DNA from: Candidatus Parcubacteria bacterium
GTDB taxonomy: Bacteria; Patescibacteria; ABY1; UBA1558; GWA2-36-10
Assembly (NCBI GenBank): GCA_018669975.1
Contig: JABHSK010000005.1
Location: 62,001-126,000 of the forward strand
Direction of reading: 5' to 3'
DNA length: 64,000 bases
Position 1 is the stretch's first letter; every line of letters starts with the position of its first letter. Made by a program: the position numbers and the translations under genes. The notes beneath the pieces are model-generated. The model had not been told where the DNA came from and did no database searches. It saw only the letters and a list, made by a program, of their open reading frames with translations. This document shows positions 28,411 to 35,806 of the stretch, piece by piece.

Positions 28411-29205
28411 ATGGAAAATAATAAAAAACTTATCTTGATAATTGTTGTAGTTGTACTTGTATTGGCGGTAGTTGGTTTTATTTTGATGCGTAGTATGTCA
28501 AAGTCAGATGACAATGTAAATAATCAAAATACCAATAGCATTTTATCCACCAACGACAATATACAGCCAGGAGACAATGGAAATGGAGGTGGTTTAAGTA
28601 CTAGTTATAAATATCGGGACGCTGAATTTATACATTTGTTAGATGGTTTAGAAGAGGAGGACCTATTGGCCCTTAGGGACACAAAAGGTTATTTGATGTC
28701 TAACAAAATGTATCAAATATGTTTGCGATCTGCTGATGCTGATGAGCAAGAGGAGTGTCTAGAAAGATTAAGGGTTTATCAAATAAATCAAATAGGCAAA
28801 CCAGAAATGTGTGACCAATTAGACACCAGTAGAGATAGTTGCCTGATGAACATTGCTGTAGGTGATAATGATACAAATATATGTAAAGACATTAGCGATC
28901 AGGATTTACAGAAGGAATGTATAAATTTAATTATTCATTCTTACGCTTTACAACAAGATGATGCTTCTATATGTTATGAGGCATTTGATGAAGAGAATAA
29001 GTTAAATTGCATGAAGGCAGTGGCTCACGAGCACCAGGATTTAGATTATTGTGATACAGATATCATGGTTAATAATGATTTGGGTGACACCTGCCGAAGT
29101 ATAGTTTTGATAAATCATGTATCAGCTAATAACGACAATAGTATTTGTGAGCAGATTCCTTTGCAGGATTATAAGGATATGTGCTTTACTGAGTTTGCAT
29201 TATAA
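28411..29205 (+). CDS. Membrane-anchored Cys-repeat protein
   Basis: The 264-residue protein starts with a short cytoplasmic part and one transmembrane helix (about 7-27). An Asn/Gly-rich linker (about 33-65) follows. The extracellular domain carries six or more short helical repeats, each with a pair of cysteines spaced 8-10 residues apart (for example CDQLDTSRDSC, CKDISDQDLQKEC, CYEAFDEENKLNC). The family is not named, but such Cys-pair repeats recur in CPR surface proteins. It sits right after the giant protein and may be part of the same surface assembly (inference). Confidence 0.65.
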   Translation: MENNKKLILIIVVVVLVLAVVGFILMRSMSKSDDNVNNQNTNSILSTNDNIQPGDNGNGGGLSTSYKYRDAEFIHLLDGLEEEDLLALRDTKGYLMSNKMYQICLRSADADEQEECLERLRVYQINQIGKPEMCDQLDTSRDSCLMNIAVGDNDTNICKDISDQDLQKECINLIIHSYALQQDDASICYEAFDEENKLNCMKAVAHEHQDLDYCDTDIMVNNDLGDTCRSIVLINHVSANNDNSICEQIPLQDYKDMCFTEFAL

Positions 29206-29221
29206 ATTAAATTAGATATTT

Positions 29222-30106
29222 ATGTTTGATGATTTGAAACAAGATGACCAACAAACAGGGACTCAGGCTCCTCAACCAGCTCCGGCAACTCCACAACCTC
29301 AACAACCGGTTCAGCCAGCTGCTCCGACGCAACCTGCTCCAGTGGCACCAGTTCCTCAACCAGCTCCGGCAACTCCACAACCTCAACAACCGGTTCAGCC
29401 AGTTACTCCGACAGGATCAGCAGCTGATATGTTTGCAGATATAGATCCAGTAGCTGACAAGCCTAGTGCTATTCAATCTGGTAAAATGAAACCAGTTTCT
29501 AGTACGGCTGTGCCACCGCCAGCTGTTCCGACTGCGGCCGACATGATGGTTCGTGATAACGGAGGAGGGGGACTAAAAAAAGTCTTGATTATTGCAGTGG
29601 CTTTGATTTTAGTTTTTATAGTAGTAGCTGGAGTATTTTATTTTATTGGCAATAAAGTAGAGACTGATACAGATGGTGATCAAGCAGCTGTTACAAATAC
29701 CAATGATAATATTGTTAGCAACACGAATGATGATGTGCCACCCACACAACCTGTCGAGGACATAAATAATGACTTGGGTGATGATGATTTTGATGGTTTA
29801 AATAATGGGGAAGAAAGGAAGTTGGGCACTGATCCGTTAGATCCAGACACTGACAATGATGGTTTATATGACAGCGAGGAAGTCAGGACATATCAGACCA
29901 ATCCTTTACTTGATGACACTGATAATGATGGTCTGTCAGATCATGCTGAGGTTATAATATATACTACCAATCCAAATAATCCAGATACTGACGATGATGG
30001 CTTCAATGATGGTACAGAAGTGGAAAATGGTTATAATCCAAATGGTTCTGGAAAATTGGAAGATTTAATACCACCAGTAGGAAATTTAAATACTAATCAA
30101 AATTAA
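29222..30106 (+). CDS. Membrane protein with Pro/Gln-rich tail and Ca-binding TSP3-like repeats
   Basis: The 294-residue product has a Pro/Gln/Ala-rich cytoplasmic N-terminus of about 60 residues made of an 84-base DNA repeat. A single transmembrane helix (about 119-141) and an Asp/Asn-rich linker follow. About five thrombospondin type 3-like repeats (DTDNDGLYDSEE, DTDNDGLSDHAE, DTDDDGFNDGTE) sit at the C-terminus. The DxDxDG pattern predicts calcium binding. It resembles the next gene in plan. Likely role: a calcium-stabilised stalk on the cell surface (inference). Confidence 0.7.
   Translation: MFDDLKQDDQQTGTQAPQPAPATPQPQQPVQPAAPTQPAPVAPVPQPAPATPQPQQPVQPVTPTGSAADMFADIDPVADKPSAIQSGKMKPVSSTAVPPPAVPTAADMMVRDNGGGGLKKVLIIAVALILVFIVVAGVFYFIGNKVETDTDGDQAAVTNTNDNIVSNTNDDVPPTQPVEDINNDLGDDDFDGLNNGEERKLGTDPLDPDTDNDGLYDSEEVRTYQTNPLLDDTDNDGLSDHAEVIIYTTNPNNPDTDDDGFNDGTEVENGYNPNGSGKLEDLIPPVGNLNTNQN
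29270..29402 (+). repeat. 84-base direct repeat encoding a Pro/Gln-rich segment
   Basis: A stretch of 49 bases starting CCTCAACCAGCTCCGG occurs identically at 29270-29318 and 29354-29402, period 84 bases, in frame. It encodes PQPAPATPQPQQPVQP twice. Confidence 0.9.
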
Positions 30107-30111
30107 TTGTT

Positions 30112-31236
30112 ATGTTTGACGACAATAAAGTAGGAAATAAAATAGATGACCCTGCTGCTGATATTTCTGAAGAGCAACAAGAAGTTGCTCAGGTTTTAGG
30201 TGAAAATAAATCAGAGGTTGCTAATGGTAAACCAAATCAACAGACAGTGGTGATTAAGGATGAGGATATTCACTCAATGCCAGTAAAATTTTTACCTAAT
30301 AAGCCACAACAAGCAGCAAATAAAGCGAGTGTTAGTAGCGGCAAAGGCGGCGGCGGTAAAAAAATAGTATGGGTGTTTGTTGGCTTGATTGTATTTTTGG
30401 GAGTTATTATCGGTGGCGGTTTATGGTTTATTAATAGTTATAACAAGCCACCAGTAGATCAGGGTAATAACGTGAATCAAGGTGATGTTGTCAGTGACAA
30501 TACAAATACAGAAGATAATACTAATACTAACACCAATACTAATGATAATGTAAATACTAATACTAACACCAATACTAATGATAATGTAAATACTAATACT
30601 AACACCAATACTAATGATAATGTGTCACCTCCACCTCCACCACCAACTTCAGCGCTTGACGCAGATAATGATGGACTAACACAATTAGAAGAAGGTATTT
30701 ATTTTACAAATTCAAATCGTGATGATACCGATAGAGATAACTATAAAGATGGTGTAGAGGTGAGTAATCTTTATAATCCACTGGTGCCAGGAGAGGGAGA
30801 GTTCTTGGTAGATTCTGGTTTAGTGACCAAGTATGCAGATGCTTCAGGTTATAATTTATTAAGGCCAAAGAATTGGGTCGCAGAGGCATCTGAGGAACAT
30901 ACAGTAATTTTCATACCAGATGCGGGGACAGGGGAGCTTATTAGTCTATTGGCCATGCCTAATGAAAATAATATTTCATTGGATACTATTTTTTCTGAAA
31001 TACCAGATTTGTTGCAGCCACGCGCAGACTATGTAAATTTTTCTTTAGCTGATCAACCAGCCTTGAAGACCATTGATGGTTTTGGGGTGCTTATGGTGAC
31101 GGAGGCTTATATTTATATTATTGATTATGACTTGGGTGGAGTTAGTCAGCCAAACTTTAGTACTACTTTTGGCATGATGCTTAGAAGTTTCACCTTAGGT
31201 GAAAAAGATGATGATATGTTAAATGATGAACAATAA
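30112..31236 (+). CDS. Membrane protein with NT-rich repeat linker and TSP3-like motif
   Basis: The 374-residue protein has a cytoplasmic region of about 80 residues and one transmembrane helix (about 83-106). A linker of Asn/Thr/Asp is encoded by three perfect 36-base repeats, then a Pro run. One TSP3-like calcium motif (DADNDGLTQLEE near 183) precedes a globular C-terminal domain of about 140 residues that I do not recognise. The plan matches the preceding gene. Its end overlaps the start of ybeY by 14 bases, so the two are translationally coupled. Confidence 0.68.
   Translation: MFDDNKVGNKIDDPAADISEEQQEVAQVLGENKSEVANGKPNQQTVVIKDEDIHSMPVKFLPNKPQQAANKASVSSGKGGGGKKIVWVFVGLIVFLGVIIGGGLWFINSYNKPPVDQGNNVNQGDVVSDNTNTEDNTNTNTNTNDNVNTNTNTNTNDNVNTNTNTNTNDNVSPPPPPPTSALDADNDGLTQLEEGIYFTNSNRDDTDRDNYKDGVEVSNLYNPLVPGEGEFLVDSGLVTKYADASGYNLLRPKNWVAEASEEHTVIFIPDAGTGELISLLAMPNENNISLDTIFSEIPDLLQPRADYVNFSLADQPALKTIDGFGVLMVTEAYIYIIDYDLGGVSQPNFSTTFGMMLRSFTLGEKDDDMLNDEQ
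30517..30624 (+). repeat. Three tandem 36-base repeats
   Basis: Copies at 30517-30552, 30553-30588 and 30589-30624 begin AATACTAATACTAACACC; only the last bases of copy three differ. They encode NTNTNTNTNDNV-type linker units and are a likely site of length change by slippage. Confidence 0.92.
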
Positions 31237-31651
31237 AATAATAAATATAAATAAAAGAGGTTTTAGTGCAGATTTTTCTTGGTTGCCAGATATAGAAAAG
31301 ATATTTAGTAGTAGTTTTAAAAAGGATTTTAAAAAAAGTAGATCTATCTCTATAGCTTTAGTTGGCGCAGAAGAGATAAAGCAATTGAATCAAGTTTATC
31401 GTCGCAAAAATAAGATTACAGATGTACTGTCATTCAATATGGATAGTGATCAGATACTAGGTGAGGTGATTATATGTTTAGAGCAGGCCAAAGCACAGGC
31501 TAAGGTCAAACAAAAAACACTTAAATCAGAATTGCAATTACTGACGATCCACGGAATATTACATTTACTTGGTTATGATCATGAACGTGGTGAAAAATAT
31601 GCCGCCCAACAAGAGCTTGCCCAAGAGAAGATTTTAAATTTACTGAATTAA
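31223..31651 (+). CDS. ybeY: Endoribonuclease YbeY (rRNA maturation factor)
   Basis: YbeY is a zinc-dependent endoribonuclease for 16S rRNA 3' end maturation and ribosome quality control. The 142-residue product carries the signature HGILHLLGYDHERG near residue 110, with the three zinc-binding His residues, and the family's VLSFNMD segment near 69. The start overlaps the preceding surface-protein gene. dgkA follows after 3 bases, a pairing seen in many bacteria. Confidence 0.95.
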   Translation: MMNNKIININKRGFSADFSWLPDIEKIFSSSFKKDFKKSRSISIALVGAEEIKQLNQVYRRKNKITDVLSFNMDSDQILGEVIICLEQAKAQAKVKQKTLKSELQLLTIHGILHLLGYDHERGEKYAAQQELAQEKILNLLN

Positions 31652-31654
31652 CTT

Positions 31655-31996
31655 ATGAGTAGTAGACTTTTTCGTAGTTTCCGACATGCCTTTCGGGGTT
31701 TAAGGACTGCACTGAAGACAGAGAAGAACTTCAGAATACACGTAGCCATTACTATATTAGTAATTATATTGGCTTGGTATAAGGATATTGGCCGAATTTC
31801 ATGGGTAGTCTTACTCTTGGTGATGGCCTTGGTGATGGCCTTGGAAATATTTAATTCAGCCATAGAACGCTTAGTAGACATGTTGGCACCAAAGACACAT
31901 AGTTTTGCCAAAGAGATTAAGGACTTACTAGCAGCCATGGTTTTGATAGTATCTTTATTCGCTGTAGCTATAGGTTTGATAATCTTTCTGCGGTAA
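31655..31996 (+). CDS. dgkA: Diacylglycerol/undecaprenol kinase family protein
   Basis: This small integral membrane kinase phosphorylates diacylglycerol or, in Gram-positives, undecaprenol. The 113-residue product has three transmembrane helices (about 33-48, 50-68 and 90-112). The active-site segments are ALEIFNSAIERLVD near 64 and KEIKDLLAAMVL near 86. Both agree with the family, in which Glu and Asn/Asp bind Mg-ATP. Undecaprenol is the more likely substrate given the surface-polymer genes nearby (inference). Confidence 0.92.
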   Translation: MSSRLFRSFRHAFRGLRTALKTEKNFRIHVAITILVIILAWYKDIGRISWVVLLLVMALVMALEIFNSAIERLVDMLAPKTHSFAKEIKDLLAAMVLIVSLFAVAIGLIIFLR

Positions 31997-32008
31997 TTTT
32001 AAAAATAT

Positions 32009-32037
32009 TTGGCAAGAATCAATAATTTAGTTATAAT
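32009..32037 (+). promoter_or_regulatory. Predicted promoter of ftsA-ftsZ-nrdR
   Basis: TTGGCA (32009-32014), a 17-base spacer and TATAAT (32032-32037), 35 bases before the ftsA start. Confidence 0.7.
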
Positions 32038-32071
32038 TAATAATCATAATACCCTAAAATAGTTTTAAAGA

Positions 32072-33322
32072 ATGGCTAAAAATAGAGACATAATTACAGG
32101 TTTGGATGTAGGCAGCAGTGCTGTCCGTATTGTGATGGCTGAGAAGCTGTCCGATGGTCGTCTTAAGGTAATTGGAGCCGCAGAGACTTCATCCGAAGGC
32201 GTTAGTAGAGGTAGCATTACTTCAATAGAGGCTGCTGTTTCTTCTATCTCAGAAACCATAGAGAAATGTGAACGAATGACAGGTTTGAGAGTGGATAGGA
32301 TGGTGGTGGGTATGTCAGGCATACACATTAAAATGGTCAATAGTAAGGGTGTGGTAGCTGTAGCTAAGGCTAATGAGCAAGTAGAGTATTCTGATATAGA
32401 TCGAGCCCTAGAAGTGGCCGAAAGTACAACTACAGTGCCAAACTATGAAATTATCAATGTTTTGCCTATTAGCTATAATTTAGATGACCAAAAAAACATC
32501 AAAGAGCCACAAGGTATGTCAGGTGTTCGTCTAGAGGTAGAGACGCAGATTATTATGTCACTATCATCACAGGTTAAAAATTTAACAAAGTGTATTTATA
32601 GGACGGGTGTTGATATTGATGATATTGTTTTTTCTATCTTAGCCACCTCTGAAGCAGTGTTGACTCCTAAACAAAAAGAACTAGGTGTGGCTGTGGTAGA
32701 TATTGGTTCAGCCACCACTTCTTTGGCTATCTTTGAAGAAGGTAATATTTTACATACAGCTATTTTACCAATTGGCGCTGGGCACATTACCAATGATTTA
32801 GCTATTGGCCTAAAGACATCGGTTGATGTAGCTGAGGCAGTTAAAAAAGATCATGCGCAGGCGTTAGCCGAAGGAATTTCTAAAAGAGATGAGATTGATT
32901 TGCACAAATATTCAGAAGAAGAAAAGAAAGGTTCCTATGTTTTTAAAAAGGACATTTCTGAGATATCAGAAGCTAGAATGGAAGAGGTTTTTTCCATGGT
33001 TAACGATGAATTGAAAAAAATTGACAGAGATGGTAAATTACCTTCTGGAATCGTTTTAACAGGTGGAGGAGCTAAATTACCCCTAGTTATTGATTTGGCT
33101 AAGCAAGTATTCAACTTGCCAGTATTTATGGGATTGCCAGTTGAAAGCAATTTTCCTATAGATAAGTTAAATGATCCTGAGTATACCACTGCTTTAGGCT
33201 TGGTAATTTGGGGTGATAAAAACATTGATGAAGGTGGAAGTTTTTTTAACAATATAACAGCAGTTAAACAGAGCACAGATAAGATGAGGTCTTGGTTTAG
33301 ATCTTTATGGCCCTCATCATAG
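32072..33322 (+). CDS. ftsA: Cell division protein FtsA
   Basis: FtsA is an actin-like ATPase that ties FtsZ filaments to the membrane. The 416-residue protein has the phosphate-1 motif GLDVGSSAVR near residue 10, the 1C domain, a second phosphate loop VVDIGSATTSLA near 208 and the adenosine motif GIVLTGGGAKL near 325. The last residues (MRSWFRSLWPSS) form the amphipathic membrane-targeting helix. It lies directly ahead of ftsZ with a 21-base gap. Confidence 0.96.
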   Translation: MAKNRDIITGLDVGSSAVRIVMAEKLSDGRLKVIGAAETSSEGVSRGSITSIEAAVSSISETIEKCERMTGLRVDRMVVGMSGIHIKMVNSKGVVAVAKANEQVEYSDIDRALEVAESTTTVPNYEIINVLPISYNLDDQKNIKEPQGMSGVRLEVETQIIMSLSSQVKNLTKCIYRTGVDIDDIVFSILATSEAVLTPKQKELGVAVVDIGSATTSLAIFEEGNILHTAILPIGAGHITNDLAIGLKTSVDVAEAVKKDHAQALAEGISKRDEIDLHKYSEEEKKGSYVFKKDISEISEARMEEVFSMVNDELKKIDRDGKLPSGIVLTGGGAKLPLVIDLAKQVFNLPVFMGLPVESNFPIDKLNDPEYTTALGLVIWGDKNIDEGGSFFNNITAVKQSTDKMRSWFRSLWPSS

Positions 33323-33343
33323 TTTTAAATAATAAACAAAACG

Positions 33344-34522
33344 ATGGTAAAAAAGAAAAACATAAAAGAAGTCGTGCCTCCTATTGAGACTTTTGCCAGC
33401 ATTAAGGTTGTTGGTGTTGGTGGTTCAGGTGGTTCAGCTGTCAATAGAATGGTTTCTGCAAAAATTCGAGGAGTAGATTTTATAGCGGTTAATACTGACG
33501 CACAAGCCCTTCATCATTCTATAGCGCCAAGTAAGGTGCACATTGGACGTGATACTACCAAGGGGTTAGGTGCTGGTATGGATCCTGATTTAGGCCTTAA
33601 AAGTGCTGAGGAAAATGAGCAGGAAATCATGAACATGTTGGATGGTTCTGATATGGTTTTTATAACCTGCGGTTTAGGTGGCGGTACTGGAACTGGTGCA
33701 GCCCCAATCATTGCTGATATAGCTAGAGAGGTCGGAGCTTTGACAGTGGCCGTAGTGACTAAGCCTTTTACTTTTGAGGGCGTACAACGCAAAGATATTG
33801 CCGAAAGAGGTTTGGAGCGCTTATTAGATAAAGTAGATACTATTATTACCATACCAAACGATCGATTATTACAAATTATAGATAAAAAAACATCATTATT
33901 AGAAGCCTTTGCCATTGTTGATGAAGTGTTAAAGCAGGGCGTACAGGGTATCTCTGAAGTTATTACTGTGCCAGGATTGGTTAATGTTGATTTCGCTGAC
34001 GTAAAAACTATCATGAATAGTTCTGGTTCTGCCTTGATGGGTATTGGTAAATCTAGTGGAGAGAATAGAGCTAGAGAAGCAGCTAAAGCCGCTATTGATA
34101 GTCCTTTATTAGAGTTGTCCATTGATGGTGCTACTGGAGTTTTATTTACTATCACCGGTAGTTCAGACTTATCAATGTTTGAGGTCAATGAGGCAGCTGA
34201 AGTAGTTACTTCTAGCTGTTCTTCAGACGCTAAAATCATTTTTGGTGCAGTTATTGATGAGGAATTAGGTGATGAGGTCAAGGTAACCGTTATAGCTACT
34301 GGTTTTAAATCTGATGTAGAGGCTACTAGAGAGTCATCTGCAGTTCAGCCAAGTATTTCTTATCCAGAAACTTTTTCTAAAAAAGAAGAAGAGAGGACAG
34401 TTAAGAAAGCTTTTAGAAAAGAAAAAGAAGAAGAGGAAAATGTAGAAGATGTGCCAAAGAGCAGGGAAGAGGAAGAATTGGATATTCCAGCATTTTTGAG
34501 GAAGAAATTGAAAAATAGATAA
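33344..34522 (+). CDS. ftsZ: Cell division protein FtsZ
   Basis: FtsZ is the tubulin-like GTPase of the division ring. The 392-residue product has the N-terminal VVGVGGSGGSAVNRM segment near residue 24, the tubulin signature GGGTGTGAAP near 112, and the T7-loop region NVDFADVKTIM near 215. After a charged linker (about 330-375) the conserved C-terminal peptide DIPAFLRKKLKNR is kept, which binds FtsA. nrdR starts directly after the stop codon. Confidence 0.97.
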   Translation: MVKKKNIKEVVPPIETFASIKVVGVGGSGGSAVNRMVSAKIRGVDFIAVNTDAQALHHSIAPSKVHIGRDTTKGLGAGMDPDLGLKSAEENEQEIMNMLDGSDMVFITCGLGGGTGTGAAPIIADIAREVGALTVAVVTKPFTFEGVQRKDIAERGLERLLDKVDTIITIPNDRLLQIIDKKTSLLEAFAIVDEVLKQGVQGISEVITVPGLVNVDFADVKTIMNSSGSALMGIGKSSGENRAREAAKAAIDSPLLELSIDGATGVLFTITGSSDLSMFEVNEAAEVVTSSCSSDAKIIFGAVIDEELGDEVKVTVIATGFKSDVEATRESSAVQPSISYPETFSKKEEERTVKKAFRKEKEEEENVEDVPKSREEEELDIPAFLRKKLKNR

Positions 34523-34987
34523 ATGAATTGTCCTAGTTGTAATTCAAATGAAACTAAAGTTATAGACTCTCGTCTTAGTGGCGAGGGTTTTAGTATTAGG
34601 CGAAGAAGATCATGTCAGAGTTGTAGTTTTAGATTTTCTACCATTGAAGAAATAGAAATATTAGATCTAGTGGTTATTAAGAGGGATGGACATAGAGAAA
34701 ATTATACTCGTGATAAATTAATTAGAGGTTTACGTACCTCATTGGAAAAACGAGCTTATCTAGAAGAAGATTTTAGGCGAATGATTAGTGAGATCGAAAG
34801 AGATATACAAAAAAAGGCCACTACTGAGATTACTTCTCAGCAAATGGGCGAGATAATCATGAAACGTCTTAAAGCTTTTGATCAGGTAGCTTATATCCGT
34901 TATGCCTCAGTTTATCGATCTTTTAAGGACGCTAAAACTTTTCAAAAAGAGCTTAATCGTTTGTTAAAAAAGAAAAATAAAAAATAG
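34523..34987 (+). CDS. nrdR: Transcriptional repressor NrdR
   Basis: NrdR senses ATP/dATP and represses ribonucleotide reductase genes. The 154-residue product has an N-terminal zinc ribbon (CPSC at 3-6 and CQSC at 31-34) and an ATP-cone domain (VIKRDGHRENYTRDKLIRGL from about 50). It starts on the base after the ftsZ stop. The order ftsZ-nrdR would connect division and nucleotide supply (inference). The gene ends 50-60 bases before the cobalamin riboswitch. Confidence 0.95.
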   Translation: MNCPSCNSNETKVIDSRLSGEGFSIRRRRSCQSCSFRFSTIEEIEILDLVVIKRDGHRENYTRDKLIRGLRTSLEKRAYLEEDFRRMISEIERDIQKKATTEITSQQMGEIIMKRLKAFDQVAYIRYASVYRSFKDAKTFQKELNRLLKKKNKK

Positions 34988-35049
34988 TTATTAACAGTTG
35001 CTTAATTGTATATTGCGTGTTAAGATAATTTTACTTTGACAATTATATC

Positions 35050-35122
35050 AGGGAAGCGAGGTTAGATTCCTCCACAGTCCTAGCTACGGTATATCCCCAA
35101 AGGGGTAAAGTCCGACACCTGA
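35050..35122 (+). promoter_or_regulatory. Cobalamin riboswitch (aptamer)
   Basis: The segment shows the ordered conserved blocks of the B12 aptamer: GGGAA (35051-35055), a GAGG/CCTC stem around TTAGATT (35058-35072), ACAGTCCTAGCTACGGTATA (35074-35093, compare the family's ACAG.CCCGCTACTGTAA), a CCCC-AAA-GGGG hairpin, and the B12 box AAGTCCGACACCTG (35108-35121). Established knowledge: this core binds adenosyl-, methyl- or aquocobalamin. Which form is bound here is open. Confidence 0.78.
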
Positions 35123-35139
35123 GTTTTATTCTTTTTTCT

Positions 35140-35210
35140 AAGGAGAGAAAGGGCAAATTTATTATAAAGATAATAACTTTATCCGTCCTCTCCTTAATGG
35201 GGAGTTTTTT
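35140..35210 (+). terminator. Riboswitch expression platform: antiterminator and terminator
   Basis: CTCTCC (35188-35193) pairs with GGGGAG (35199-35204), one G-T pair, followed by six T: an intrinsic terminator. The same CTCTCCTT (35188-35195) can instead pair with AAGGAGAG (35140-35147). The two pairings exclude each other, which is the expected switch for transcription control by B12. Confidence 0.72.
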
Positions 35211-35255
35211 AATAGTTAAAATTGTTCTTTATCAATAAATCAAGGAGGTAGAGCG

Positions 35256-35744
35256 TTGAACATCACTCGTCGTAAAGTTGTTAAACGGGGGTTGGGTATT
35301 CTAGTGTTTGCTCCGTTTGTGAGCTTGAGTAGTCTTCTATCGGGATGCATGAATATCACTGATCCCGAGGTAGAGTTACCGAAGCAACCCGAACAGCCAT
35401 TGGCTGACAAGTCCGAACCAGAGGATCTAGTGCAATCAGGTACTGTAGCTGATTTTTTACAGAGGCGGGTAATATCTATTGAGTATTACGAGCAGTCTGA
35501 TTGGAATTGTGGCTCTGGTCTATTATTGATGAAGCACCTGGTGACTTCTCGTGGAGACCATGGTCTAGATGGGTATGAATATTTTATCAACGGAGAGTGT
35601 GTCCAGGAGGCTATTAATTTAGTTGATTTCAATCCCAGTCAGAGATTGTCTATTAAACGAAATGGACAGCGTGTCTGGAGCTATAAGCCTAGGACCAGAC
35701 CTAATGTTCATATGCATGAACAAGCTCTACCAGAACCAACTTGA
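35256..35744 (+). CDS. Tat-type lipoprotein with DUF4430-like fold, predicted cobalamin binder
   Basis: The start is TTG 35256, chosen because GGAGGT lies 7 bases upstream; 162 residues result. The N-terminus has twin arginines (TRRKVVKRGLG), a hydrophobic stretch and the lipobox LLSGC with Cys31, so a membrane-anchored lipoprotein exported by Tat is predicted. The C-terminal part (GYEYFINGEC near 107, later QRVWSY near 139) follows the DUF4430 pattern known from the beta domain of transcobalamin/intrinsic factor. As first gene after a B12 riboswitch, a role as surface B12 binder is inferred. GC is higher than in the next gene. Confidence 0.62.
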   Translation: MNITRRKVVKRGLGILVFAPFVSLSSLLSGCMNITDPEVELPKQPEQPLADKSEPEDLVQSGTVADFLQRRVISIEYYEQSDWNCGSGLLLMKHLVTSRGDHGLDGYEYFINGECVQEAINLVDFNPSQRLSIKRNGQRVWSYKPRTRPNVHMHEQALPEPT

Positions 35745-35806
35745 TAATTTATGGTGTGGTGTAATATCACCACACCAAGTTTTTATAAAAAATTAATCAG
35801 ATAATT

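Noticed and set aside
30517..30624. CRISPR array
   Set aside because: The 36-base units are contiguous without spacers and are translated as a linker.
33514..34281. 255-codon open frame on the minus strand inside ftsZ
   Set aside because: It is fully antisense to ftsZ, has no SD and shows a composition expected from a mirrored coding frame.
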